Shown piece after piece: positions 47,751 through 59,373 of a stretch of 64,000 nucleotides of DNA. The position numbers and the translations under genes are program-made. This DNA is from Begonia masoniana (lineage: Eukaryota > Streptophyta > Magnoliopsida > Cucurbitales > Begoniaceae): contig CM039502.1 in NCBI GenBank assembly GCA_022432975.1, positions 14,477,143 to 14,541,142 of the forward strand, read 5' to 3'. The notes below the pieces were generated by a model. It saw only the letters and a list, made by a program, of their open reading frames with translations, was not told where the DNA came from and ran no database searches. The stretch's first letter is position 1. Each line of letters begins with the position of its first letter.

Positions 47751-48880
47751 GTATGATTCTAAAGTTTTAAAGCGTTAAATTCCGAGTTTCGTAGAGTTAA
47801 ACCAATTAGGGTTCGTTTAGGGTTTCGATTAAAATCGAGATTTAGGGCTCGAAATTGATAGAGTGTTATAGTTTACGAACGTATTGCACGTATTAAACGT
47901 TATTGGAAGAAGTTAGGACGATTTAGGAGAAATGTTAAATTTGTAAATTTCGGGTTTTCAGAAAACTCGTAAATTGGATTTCGGGGTATCGAGCGTAGAT
48001 TAATGGATTAAATGCCTCGATAAGTTAAGTTGGAACGATAGGAAATTCCTTAGTTAAGGTTTTGTAAATTTGGACAATCGATAGCTTAAATTAGTTTAAA
48101 CGTCGATATTGTGTTTTGCTTCAGACAAACAACGCTCGTGGACGGAGTTTGAGCTGCTTTGGACACGAGGTAAGTTCTCGTGATTCTTTTCCGGCCGATT
48201 GGCCTACACCGTACATCGAAGTCGTTTCGAGGAGTTTGGTGATGCACTAGTTTATATTGCTTTGGTTAGGTAGTTAGGTTTAATTGTTTTATAGATTATG
48301 TTTTACAGTCTTGATGGTATGTATGTTGAGTGTTTAAATTCTGTTATGAACTGTTCATGCATCACGTGGTTTAAAGAAAGAGCATGAAAATGAATTTCCG
48401 CACAATGTTTTGAAAATGGCGATGTGGCCTGGAGAGGGGCTTGACCTATTGTGGAGGCACGCAGCGGCTTGTCACAATACCACATCTATTATGTACTCGC
48501 AATGTGGCCTGGAGAGGGGCTTGACCTATTGTGGAGGCACGCAGGAGCTTGTCACAATACCACATCTATTGCACTCATATGTATGGTCATGCGAAATGGG
48601 GCTCAGGCACGGCTGTACGTATTGTAAGCGTGTACCCCCCTCTTCTAGCTGGAAAGAGTAGTCCGCCCGCTGGATGTGCTCTCTCCGGTTAGGAGGTTGA
48701 GATCTCGGTGACACCCACAGAATAAAGTAAAGAAAATGCTGCATGATTTCTGAACTCACACGCATAGCATATAGTTGCATTTATGAGGGCTTGCTGAGAT
48801 TTTTATCTCATAGTGTATTGTATGGTGTAGGTGATTACGAGGATACAGGTGAGGATGAGATTCCTCCTCCTGAGGCTTGA
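47751..48880 (+). other. Putative spliced leader in element 4 LTR
   Basis: Exon 1 ends at 47750 (gactctag/gtatg). Intron 1 is 374 bp, ending tttgcttcag. Exon 2 is 48125-48169 (45 nt, ending cacgag/gtaag). A ggcc-gatt-ggcc hairpin with ctacaccgtac follows. Intron 2 ends tggtgtag at 48830. Exon 3 reads GDYEDTGEDEIPPPEA to TGA 48878-48880. The frame across exon 2 is open and aligns with the solo LTR (both QRS.TE then TRGD). No in-frame ATG is seen in exon 1. The right LTR has exon 2 at 55432-55476, an altered acceptor (gtgtaag) and an early TAG. Confidence 0.5.
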
Positions 48881-49329
48881 GTCCAGTTGACGAGGATAGC
48901 TTGCTGTGGTGTGTTGCGCAGTCGATGCTCACCTGACCCGTGGGGAAAGTATGTATAGATTTTGAGGGTTTTAAGTTATTTTGGATAGAATAGGAAAATT
49001 GTATAGACATTATAGGGTGTTTGGTTCTGGTAGTTGATAGGTTTACATTTTAATGTTTTTAAACGTTTTGTAATTGTTTAGTGACTTTAAAACAGGTGGA
49101 TATGTTCGGTTTTTAAACATATCCATGCGGTTTATTTTCATAAAACGTACTTGGTTTTAAAATGCGTTTGGAGTTGTTAACGAGGGGTAAGTGAATTATG
49201 TGGGTTTTGAGTGTTCGGAGGATATGTGCATTGTGAATGTATGATGTAGGGAAGAGAAATGAAGTGTGTGTTGAGTGTATATATGTGAACGCAGTAGATG
49301 AAAGGAAAAAGGGAAAGGAGGCATATGGC

Positions 49330-49560
49330 AGAGGAGATGGCGACGAATCGCCATAGGGGCGATTGCATCGCCACTCCCTGGAAAATTTCCAGGGAGTGTG
49401 GCGATTAGTCGCCACAAATTGTGGCGATTAGTCGCCACAAATTGTGGCGACTGATCGCCACAGGCGATATGCAACAGGCGAATAATCGCCTGTTGCAATC
49501 GCCGAAGGGCGATTATTCGCCCTATGTTTGGGCGAATAATCGCCCCTGCATGTAAAGGGG
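49330..49560. repeat. Palindrome array in element 4 LTR
   Basis: Units include gtggcgattagtcgccac, gggcgattattcgccc and gggcgaataatcgccc, which are palindromes or near-palindromes. The left LTR has one more gattagtcgccacaaattgtggc unit than the right LTR (56640-56845). It lies ~240 bp before the LTR end. Confidence 0.92.
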
Positions 49561-49803
49561 CGATTGCCCCTTTTGTCCCTCGACATTTTAAGTTTTTAAT
49601 TAAAGTTTTATTTAATTGTTTTAAATGTTTTTAAATTGTGTTACATATTTCGTTTTAAACAATTTCCTAACGAACCTTGATTTTAATTCCGATTTCGATT
49701 TCGGTTTAGGTTCCGCTTAGTGTATATTTAAAGTATAGGGATAAAGTATATAAAAAAAAAATAGTACGGTCATTGGGTACAGTATTAGGGTCGTGACAAT
49801 TTA

Positions 49804-49815
49804 TGGTATCAGAGC
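49804..49815 (+). other. Primer binding site of element 4
   Basis: The sequence is tggtatcagagc, five bases after the 5' LTR. It is of the tRNA-iMet type. Confidence 0.92.
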
Positions 49816-49966
49816 CCCCGGGTTTTAAAATCGGTTCTATAGACTGCTCGACTGCACAACCACTACGCGAACATTCTTTATCAACTGTAAGTACGTTTAT
49901 AGCTTTATTTGATTTCTAGTTTCTTAGAGTATTGGGTTTTAACTTTGGTATAGGAATTTTATAAAT

Positions 49967-52900
49967 ATGGTGCGTCCACGAAACGATCGAGATGACCGCA
50001 ATGATACAATAGACACTCTGAAGGATTTTATTGCCCAGCAGTCTCAACATATGGAGCGTCAGGCTCAGCAAATGGAGAGACAGTCTCAACAGCTGGGTAC
50101 CATGATAGACCGAGAGGGCATTAGAGCTCGAGAGACAGCTGCTTCTGGTAACCGTGGGATGGAGAGATTTCAGAAGCTCCAGCCCCCTATCTTTAACGAA
50201 CAGTCTACGGATCCCTCTTCAGCCGAGGAGTGGGTTCGCACTATGGAGGACATGCTGGCGTATGCTAGCATAGAGGATGGAGAGAATGTTGCACTAGTGA
50301 CCTATCATTTGGCACTTGACGCCCGATTTTGGAGGGATTCCATCAAGACGACCACCGATGTGACGGTTATGGGATGGGAGCGATTCAAAGAGCTATTTTA
50401 TGACAAGTACTTCAGCCATACGGTGCGAGAGGCCAAGATGGTTGAGTTTATGCAGTTACGGCAAGTTGGTACGATTGCCGAGTATGTGAGGTAGTTTGAA
50501 GCCCTTTCGAGATTTGCGCCACGTCAGGTCAGCATTAACAAAAACAAGGTACGCCGGTTCTTACAGGGACTTAGCCAGCAATTTCTGATGCGCCTTACCA
50601 TATCAAGGGTACGAAATGTATCCTATGATGAGATTGTGGCTAAAGCTCTTGATATTGAGGCCGTTGATCAGAGTTCTGCCATATCGAGGGAGCCAGCTAA
50701 GGGCTTCTTTCGAGAGATTCACCCTCAGATTAGGGGCAAGGGCTGGCAACCTAGGGCACAGCCTCAGCAACAACAACAGAGGGGTGTGAAGAGACCTCTT
50801 GAGGGAGGTAACGATCGGGGTAAAGGGAAGCAAGTACAAGGAGCTTCTCAGATACCTATTTGCCCTAAGTGTCAGAAGGAGCACAGTGGCCAGTGCAGAT
50901 TGGGCATGGGTGTGTGTTATTGTTGTGGTGATGTGGGCCATTTTGTCAAAGATTGTCCTAAGCCCGGCCGAGATCAGTCAGGCAGTGATCAGAGGAGGAT
51001 TATGCCCAGGATCTTTGCATTTATTGAGCCCGGCGATGCTGATGATGAGGATCAACCTGCCATGATAGCAGGTACTATATTGGTTACTGGCGTTCTAGTA
51101 TTTTCTTTATTAGACACGGGGGCTACGCATTCTTTTGTTTCCACCGCTTGCGTGTCTAGACTAAAGCTTGCGCCTGAGTTAGCAAAGTGCGAATACAGTG
51201 TGATGCTACCTTCGGGTGAGCGTATGCAGTCAGGTCATGTTGTCCAGGGCAATATTATCTCGATTGGGGATCGTACCCTCTATGCTCACCTCATTGTTAT
51301 GGGCATAGAACACTATGATCTGATCTTAGGGATGGACTAGCTGTCACAACACTTCGCCACCATCAATTGTCGATCTGGGATTGTCACCTTTCGACCCCCG
51401 GGTAAAGCCAAATTTTCTTATCAGGCGATGAGCAGATTGAGTAGCTCGCCTATTTCTTATTCCATGAAGGTCAACGAGCAGTTTAAAGGTGCGTGCTCTA
51501 TTTATTTGGCCTCTGTATTTGATTGTCAGTTGCTCAGCGGAGAAAAGCCGAGCGACATTCCTATTGTCAGAGAGTTCTCTGGGATCTTTCTTGATGATCT
51601 TCCCGGGTTACCACCAGACCGGGAGATCGAATTCACTATTAATGTTTATCCAAACTCCGCGCCGAGGTTTAAGAACCCGTATCGGTTGGCACCAGCTGAG
51701 TTGAGGGAACTGAGGACTTAGCTTGACGAGCTGTTAGAAAAAGGGTTTTATTCGACCCAGTGTTTCACCCTGGGGTGCTCCCATTCTGTTTGTTAAGAAG
51801 AAAGACGGGACCCTCAGGATGTGCATCGATTACAGAGAATTGAACAATTTGACGGTGAAGAATAAATATCCATTGCCTCGGATCGATGATTTATTTGATC
51901 AGCTGCAAGGTGCCCGAGTATTTTCGAGGATTGATCTACGCTCGGGTTACAATCAGCTGAAGGTCCGGAAGGATGACAAACCGAAGACGGCATTCCGAAC
52001 GAGGTATGGGCATTATGAGTTCCTTGTCATGTCTTTTGGACTTACTAATGCCCTTGCAGCGTTTATGGATTTGATGAACCGTGTCTTCAAGGAATATCTG
52101 GACAAATTCGTGGTGGTTTTCATCGACGACATTCTGATCTATTCTAAGACGAAGGAAGAACACGAGGAGCACTTGAGAATAGTTTTGAGGATTTTATGCC
52201 AGCACCAGTTATATCCAAAGTTCTCTAAGTGCGAGTTCTGGCTGGATCGAGTCAGTTTTCTTGGCCACATTATATCAGAAGAGGGTGTTTCTGTGGATCC
52301 GAGCAAAATTCAGGCGGTCAGAGATTGGCCACAGCCGAAGAACGTACGAGAGGTGTGCGGATTTCTCGGGTTAGCCTGTTATTACCGGAAGTTTATTGAG
52401 GGATTCTCGAAAATCGCACTTCCTCTTTCACGACTGACTCGGAAGAAAGAAAGGTTTATATGGTCGTCTGCTTGTGATGATAGTTTTATGGAGTTAAAGC
52501 AGAGATTGACCACCGCTCCAGTACTGGCGCTACCTGTTGAAGGTGTCAGGTTCAGTATTTACTGTGATGCATCTGGAGTTGGACTCGGTTGTGTATTGAT
52601 GCAGGAGGGGAGAGTTATTGCTTATGCTTCTCGGCAACTGAAGCCGTACGAGCAGAATTACCCTACACACAACCTTGAGTTGGCAGCCGTGGTCTTCGCA
52701 CTGAAGATATGGAGACATTATTTATATGGGCAGCAGTGCGAGATATTTTCTGACCACAAGAGTTTGAAGTATTTATTTACGCAGAGGGAGCTGAATATGC
52801 GTCAGAGAAGGTGGCTTGAGTTTGTCAAAGACTACGATTTTGATATCAAGTACCATCCAGGAAAGGCGAACAAGGTTGCTGATGCCTTGAGTAGAGTGCC

Positions 52901-54452
52901 TTCTGCGAGTCAGCCTTCATTAGCAGCGATGTCAGTTACGCTGCGGTCTGAGATTGAGAGGTTCGACGTTGAGATAGTGGCAGAGTTATCCAGTATGCTC
53001 ACCAACATTTCTCTCAGGCCGACTATTCTGGATCGGATACGTGAGGCTCAGCAGAATGATACGGAGTGTGAGGAGCTTCAATCCAGCATGACATTGGGAG
53101 ACTCGTCGGATTTTCATTTATCAGATGATGGTATTCTACGGTTCAGGCATAGGTGGTACTTGCCTAACGACGAGGATCTGAAGAAAGAAATATTGGCCGA
53201 GGCGCATTCTTCGACATATTCTGTACACCCGGGAAGTACTAAGATGTACCGGGACTTGAAGGAACACTTCTGGTGGCCGAACATGAAGCGAGAGGTTGCC
53301 AAGTACGTTGAGACCTGTTTAGTGTGGTAACAGGTGAAAGCAGAGCACCAGAGACCGACCGGAACATTATTGCCACTGCCGATTCCGGAGTAGAAATGGG
53401 AGCAGATCTCCATGGATTTTATTGTGGGGCTCCCGAGGACGATAAAGGGCCATGATGGTGTTTGGTTAATTGTGGACCGATTGACAAAGTCGGTCTATTT
53501 CTTATCTGTGAAAATGACTTCTTCGATGGATCAGCTCGCCGAGCTGTATGTACAGGAGATTGTCAGACTGTACGGTGTGCCAGTTTCTATTGTCTCGGAT
53601 CGTGATCCGAGATTTACTTCAAAGTTCTGGAAGAGCCTGCATAAAGCTATGGGGACTCAGCTTAATTTCAGCACGGCATTTCATCCTCAGACTGATGGTC
53701 AGACAGAGAGGACGAATCAGATTCTTGAGGATATGCTCAGAGCCTGTGTGCTGGAGTTTCAGGGCTCGTGGAGCCGATATTTGCCTCTGATTGAGTTCTC
53801 GTACAACAACAGCTTCTAGGTTACCATTGGCATGGCACCGTATGAGGCTTTGTATGGTCGAAAGTGTAGGTCTCCGCTATATTGGGACAAGGTTGGCGAG
53901 GCCAGCATCATTGGTTCTGAGATTCTACAGCAGACGACAAAGAAGATTGCCATTATTCGACAGCGTATAGAGGTAGCTCAGAGCAGACAGAAGAGCTATG
54001 CTGACACGAGACGAAGAGAGCTAGAGTTCGAAGAAGGTGACAAAGTTTATATTAAAGTTTCTCCATTCAAAGGTGTTGCGAGATTTGGAAGGAGGGGTAA
54101 GTTGAACCCTCGGTATGTGGGGCCCTTTCCTATTCTGAAGAGGATCGGGAAGATGGCGTACAGATTGCAGCTTCCAGCTTCTATGGAGGGTATTCATGAC
54201 GTATTTCACGTGTCCATGCTTCGGAAGTGTTTGCGTGACCCATCACATGCCGTGGAAGCGACAGAGATCGAGGTACAGCCTACCTTGACGTACGAAGAGG
54301 GGCCGGTACGCATTCTGGAGACTTCCATCAAGATATTGTGCAACAAAGAGATTCCGCTGGTCAAAGTTTTGTGGCGGAACCACGAGGTGGAAGAAGCTAC
54401 GTGGGAGCGACAACAGGATATGATGACTAAATATCCTGAATTGTTTGTATAA
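49967..54452 (+). pseudogene. Gypsy gag-pol of element 4 (broken)
   Basis: Gag starts MVRPRNDRDDRND with a Gln-rich coiled stretch and FKELFYDKYFS. The CCHC knuckle is CYCCGDVGHFVKDC, protease [20 protein letters not shown], RNase [11 protein letters not shown]. The integrase has HHCC with its last Cys lost (ETCLVW). SDRDPRF and [11 protein letters not shown] follow, with tail VKVLWRNHEVEEATWE. Stops: TAG 50492, TAG 51338, TAG 51719, TAA 53328, TAG 53391, TAG 53817. One extra T near 51748 shifts the frame. By comparison with siblings every stop is a C-to-T or G-to-A change. Confidence 0.94.
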
Positions 54453-54477
54453 TTTAATTTTGTGGACAAAATTCTAA

Positions 54478-54492
54478 ATAAGGTGGGTGGAA
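54478..54492 (+). other. Polypurine tract of element 4
   Basis: The sequence ataaggtgggtggaa lies directly before the 3' LTR at 54493, after the ggacaaaattct motif shared by these elements. Confidence 0.85.
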
Positions 54493-57084
54493 TGTAATAT
54501 CCGGCCTGTACGGAATTTCATATTTGAATATATGTGGCATTTTTGGTAAATATGTCAAATCAAATCAGTTTCGCAAACGGTAAGCTTTATTTCGATCCTA
54601 ACGATTAATAGGAATTTTGAGGAATTTACGAGAATTTTCGGAGTAATGACGCTATATTCCGAGTAATTAAGTTTCTCGTAATATGAATGATGTTTTAGTA
54701 AAAATAGTAAACGAGGTCCGTTTTGCGAACGGACAGTTTTAATAGAACCTAAATAATAAGTTAGACTTATTGGCGAAATAAGAAAACTTGGAGAACCCGA
54801 ATTGTCGATCAATTAACGAGATAAAGGACGGAACAAATAGAATTAAATGCTAAGGGCAAAATGGTCTTTTGCAAAATCAATTTTTATAAAATTACACATT
54901 TTCTTTTCCTCCTCATTTCTTCCCTGCCTTCGTGAATCGCCAGAGAGCCGCGACGATTTCTCCTTTCCCCCGTTCACGACCGTTTGACATTTCGACCTCC
55001 GTTCTCTGCTCCGATCGTTCCGATCCTTCACGTTTTCTCCTCCTCTCGCGACTCTAGGTATGATTCTAAAGTTTTAAAGCGTTAAATTCTAAGTTTCGTA
55101 GAGTTAAACCAATTAGGGTTCGTTTAGGGTTTCGATTAAAATCGAGATTTAGGGCTCGAAATTGATAGAGTGTTATAGTTTACGAACGTATTGCACGTAT
55201 TAAACGTTATTGGAAGAAGTTAGGACGATTTAGGAGAAATGTTAAATTTGTAAATTTCGGGTTTTCAAAAAACTCGTAAATTGGATTTCGGGGTATCGAG
55301 CGTAGATTAATGGATTAAATGCCTCGATAAGTTAAGTTGGAACGATAGGAAATTCCTTAGTTAAGGTTTTGTAAATTTCGACGATCGATAGCTTAAATTA
55401 GTTTTAACGTCGATATTGTGTTTTGCTTCAGACAAACAACGCTCGTGGACGGAGCTTGAGCTGCTTTGGACACGAGGTAAGTTCTCGTGATTCTTTTCCG
55501 GCCGATTGGCCTACACCGTACATCGAAGTCGTTTCGAGGAGTTTGGTGACGCACTAGTTTATATTGCTTTGGTTGGGTAGTTAGGTTTAATTTTTTTATA
55601 GATTATGTTTTACAGTCTTGATGGTATGTATGTTGAGTGTTTAAATTCTGTTATGAACTGTTCATGCATCACGTGTTTTAAAGAAAGAGCATGAAAATGA
55701 ATTTCCGCACAATGTTTTGAAAATGGCGATGTGGCCTGGAGAGGGGCTTGACCTATTGTGGAGGCACGCAGCGGCTTGTCACAATACCACATCTAGTATG
55801 TACTCGCAATGTGGCCTGGAGAGGGGCTTGACCTATTGTGGAGGCACGCAGGGGCTTGTCACAATACAACATCTATTGCACTCATATGTATGGTCATGCG
55901 AGATGGGGCTCAGGCACGGCTGTACGTGTTGTAAGCGTGTACCCCCCTCTTCTAGCTGGAAAGAGTAGTCCGCCCGCTGGATGTGCTCTCTCCGGTTAGG
56001 AGGCTAAGATCTCGGTGACACCCACAGAATAAAGTAAAGAAAATGCTGCATGATTTCTGAACTCACACGCATAGCATATAGTTGCATTTATGAGGGCTTG
56101 CTGAGATTTTTATCTCATAGTGTATTGTATGGTGTAAGTGATTACGAGGATACAGGTGAGGATGAGATTCCTCCTCCTTAGGCTTGAGTCCAGTTGACGA
56201 GGATAGCTTGCTGTGGTGTGTTGCGCAGTCGATGCTCACCTGACCCGTGGGGAAAGTATGTATAGATTTTGAGGGTTTTAAGTTATTTTGGATAGAATAG
56301 GAAAATTGTATAGACATTATAGGGTGTTTGGTTCTGGTAGTTGATAGGTTTACATTTTAATGTTTTTAAACGTTTTGTAATTGTTTAGTGACTTTAAAAC
56401 ATGTGGATATGTTCGGTTTTTAAACATATCCATGCGGTTTATTTTCATAAAACGTACTTGGTTTTAAAATGCGTTTGGAGTTGTTAACGAGGGGTAAGTG
56501 AATTATGTGGGTTTTGAGTGTTCGGAGGATACGTGAATTGTGAATGTATGATGTAGGGAAGAGAAATGAAGTGTGTGTTGAGTGTATATATGTGAATGCA
56601 GGAGATGAAAGGAAAAAGGGAAAGGAGGCATATGGCAGAGGAGATGGCGACGAATCGCCATGGGGGGAGATTTCATCGCCACTCCCTGGATAATTTCCAG
56701 GGAGTGTGGCGATTAGTCGCCACAAATTGTGGCGACTGATCGCCACAGGTGATATGCAATAGGCGAATAATCGCCTGTTGCAATCGCCGAAGGGCGATTA
56801 TTCGCCCTATGTTTGGGCGAATAATCGCCCCTGCATGTAAAGGGGCGATTGCCCCTTTTGTCCCTCGACATTTTAAGTTTTTAATTAAAGTTTTATTTAA
56901 TTGTTTTAAATGCTTTTAAATTGTTTTACATATTTCGTTTTAAACAATTTCCTAACGAACCTCGATTTTAATTCCGATTTCGATTTCGGTTTAGGTTCCG
57001 TTTAGTGTATATTTAAAGTATAGGGATAAAGTATATATAAAAAAAAATAGTACGGTAATTGGGTACAGTATTAGGGTCGTGACA
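54493..57084 (+). repeat. 3' LTR of element 4 (2592 bp)
   Basis: It is nearly identical to 47186-49798. Differences are scattered transitions, a shorter palindrome array and mutated leader exon-3 signals. It ends gtgaca and is followed by atctc. Confidence 0.94.
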
Positions 57085-57650
57085 ATCTCGACCAAGTATC
57101 CATCCACGCACCTCATCTAAGTGTTTGTTTAGGCCTTCTAGGAAATCGAATACCCTCTCTTTCTCAACTGTTTTCTAAAATAAGGCATTGTTACTGTGAA
57201 ATCACAAAATAAATCAAACTCTTGTCATAGAGTTTTGAGGTTAGTATAGCATTGTATTACACTTTTCTCCCATTGTTTGGCTTTCCTTAATTGAGTTTTG
57301 ATCTCAAAGACCTGTCCTGCATTCGTAAAGTCATGGTAGGTCTCCTTTACAGCCTCCTATATATCATTCGTGGTTGGAAGGAAGAGAGAGGTTCGAGCAA
57401 TGTCTGACTCTATTGAATTCATCAGCCTTGACATGACCATTGAGTTCTCAACCTCCCATCTGTCATAGCTTTCATATTCATCTTTAGACTTCACAGCAGA
57501 ACTAGAGAGATATCTAAATTTGCTCTTTCCTTGAACAAATAGTTTGATGAAGTGGGATCATTGAAGAAAGTTACTCCCATTTAACTTATGAGAGGTAACA
57601 ACGAAACTGTGATTAGAATCACCAGTAGAACTGGTGTCCAAATGTTGTTC
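57085..57650 (-). pseudogene. Copia gag relic, N-terminal part (right of nested Gypsy)
   Basis: The minus strand reads VTSHKLNGSNFLQ, KLFVQGKSKFRYLS, YDRWEVENSMVMSRLMNSIES, FLPTTNDI, EAVKETYHDFTNAGQVFEIK, and VFDFLEGLNKHLDEVRGWILGRD at the junction. This is the order of the Copia gag (UBN2-type) domain. Stops (for example TAG where relatives have Trp in NDIW) and shifts show decay. It joins 47185-46860 in frame across the Gypsy insertion. Confidence 0.85.
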
Positions 57651-57747
57651 TGCCAAACAGACGAATCACCAAAAAAAAAAAACTAAGGAAATTTTTTTTT
57701 TCTTTTGCCTCAAAATGAACAGAGACACAAAAGAAGAGATCTCCTTT

Positions 57748-57935
57748 GACCGACGACTTCTGCATGACCAACGACAAAACTGAGACCTTCAGCCGATTAT
57801 TTCTGCGCAACCAGACAGAGAAACACAGTCGCGCGACTTCGACCGATGACTTCTCTGCTACCAATGATAGAACTGAGACCTTCGGCCGACTATTTTTGCG
57901 CAACCAGATGGAGAAACACAGTCGCACGACTACAA
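57748..57935. repeat. 93-bp direct repeat, two copies
   Basis: Copies start at 57748 and 57841, sharing ttcagccgattatttctgcg/ttcggccgactatttttgcg and gagaaacacagtcgc. The period is 31 codons, so a minus-strand frame (58080-57619) shows an internal repeat. I do not think it is a gene; it is probably leader or LTR of the Copia relic. Confidence 0.75.
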
Positions 57936-58854
57936 ACCAGAAGTGCGCGACTAGGAGATAACACAACGAGGAGAAGGATAATCTGCTCAACCTAGGGCCG
58001 ACGGCTTCAGAAGGCGCGCAAATTCCACAGTGATCACACTTACATCGGACGGCGTAACTTTTAGCTAGGGTTCTTCTCACAAAATAACTAAAGATTCAAA
58101 AGGAAGAAAAATGAGGAAAATAAGGGCTAGGCCAAATGAGGAAATCAATTACTTTATGGTCTCATCTTAACCTAAGATAGTCCCCACAGGCCTAATGTTC
58201 AGCAAAAGACTCAAAAGCTACAAACATAAGATAAAATTAAAGTACTAACATTTTCTTGAAATAAAAAGAGGGTTGAACTTTGATTGATTTTGGACTCGAA
58301 CTTCTTTATGAGAAAAAGTCTATCTGTAGTTGGACTAGTTAGCCAAGCAAACGATGTCCAAATTTCACGATTCATCCCATTCTAGAAACCTTGAAATGCC
58401 AGTTACAATTTTCATAAAGCTCATTTTCCAAAACAGATAAGTTAGGCTGCCAAATATTGCAAATACTCAGAGATCAATGTAAAGACAAATTTTTCTGAAA
58501 GTCGAATAATCATTCGACGTGTGCTTGATCTTCTATTTTTGTCTCAACAAAATAATATCCACCAAGCATTGCCCACATGATTTCATGTCTTTGATGGCTT
58601 CATCATACGATCCTCCTGCAAAAGATAAACTTGAAAATTGATTAGAAAAATTTCATCAAATGTTTGAAGAGTGACAGATCCGTGGCACAATAGAATTTCA
58701 TATATTCATGCTCTGGTTGATTTCTCGTGTTACATATCTTTCAAACCTTTAGTTGCTATGTCTTCAAAGAAGTTTCTGCCTATCTTTTACTGGTTGAACT
58801 TATTTCTCTTATGCTTGGTTTTTTTTTGCTTAATAATGTGTTGTGTGGGGACAG
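57936..58854. other. Spacer, no gene recognised
   Basis: Mixed AT-rich sequence with no recognised frame. The last ~180 bp, T-rich and ending gtgtggggacag, read as the intron before the ECM29-like exon. Confidence 0.5.
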
Positions 58855-58951
58855 GACTGTTCGCTCTAGTGCTGCCCTTGCACTTGGAAAGCTCAGTGCT
58901 CTTAGTACGAGGGTTGACCCTCTAGTTAGTGATCTTCTCTCGAGTTTACAG
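58855..58951 (+). pseudogene. Isolated exon resembling proteasome adaptor ECM29
   Basis: A 97-bp open block is flanked by a good acceptor (ggggacag) and donor (cag/gtgatg). It encodes RTVRSSAALALGKLSALS followed by TRVDPLVSDLLSSLQ, a HEAT-repeat style segment. I recall this wording from plant ECM29/proteasome-associated proteins, which tether the 26S proteasome core and cap. No neighbouring exons are visible within 600 bp upstream, and a Gypsy LTR begins 33 bp downstream. It is either part of a large gene whose introns hold these elements or a stray fragment. Confidence 0.6.
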
Positions 58952-59373
58952 GTGATGTTATATGCACGTTGTACTTCTGATATTATAACACCCAGCATTT
59001 TTACCATGTACATATTCCCCGAATCATTAAGCGGGATTAATTTGATATTAATGCGATGAATGTTTTTGTGGAAATTGTTGATGTGTTTAATAGAAAAAGA
59101 GAGTTTCGGAGTAACCGAGTAGACGAAATAAATAACAATTTAGTTATAAATCAATGGAAGGGCATTATGGGAAAGCAATTAAGGTTGGTGGGAGGAAGTC
59201 AATGGATGATTGCCAAATGTCCAAGCTTGTGGAAGAAGACAAGCTTTCTCTGTCTCTTCCTCTCTTCTCTTCACTCCTACGTGAATCTCTTCTATGTTTT
59301 CTCTCTTCCACACAACTTAGACAAATTCCAAAACTCTGTTCTCTCTTGTTTCCCCTTGTTTTCTCCAGTAAAG

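Larger units (their letters stand above)
47186..49798 (+). repeat. 5' LTR of element 4 (2613 bp)
   Basis: It starts tgtaatatccggcc and ends ttagggtcgtgaca. A TATA-like tataaaa lies at 47578-47584, followed by a CT-rich leader. Leader exons lie at 47750-48880. A near-duplicate 82-bp block (gatgtggcctggagagggg..) lies at 48420-48500 and 48500-48580. The palindrome array is at 49330-49560. Confidence 0.94.
47186..57084 (+). mobile_element. Gypsy chromovirus-like element 4, nested in a Copia relic
   Basis: LTRs are 47186-49798 and 54493-57084, with TSD atctc perfect at 47181-47185 and 57085-57089. Primer site, gag-pol and purine tract are in order. Coding is disabled by six stops and one frameshift. 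Its LTR family is related to the solo LTR at 11490-13875. Confidence 0.95.

Noticed and set aside
48410..48661. 83-codon plus-strand frame in element 4 LTRs (also 55717-55968)
   Set aside because: It arises from a duplicated block inside the putative second intron; no conservation in the related solo LTR.
57619..58080. 153-codon minus-strand ORF as a gene
   Set aside because: It is built from a 93-bp direct repeat next to a dead Copia gag; composition is not protein-like.
58727..59059. 110-codon plus-strand ORF over the ECM29-like exon
   Set aside because: It begins in intron sequence and runs past the donor into the LTR; only the 97-bp exon is credible.
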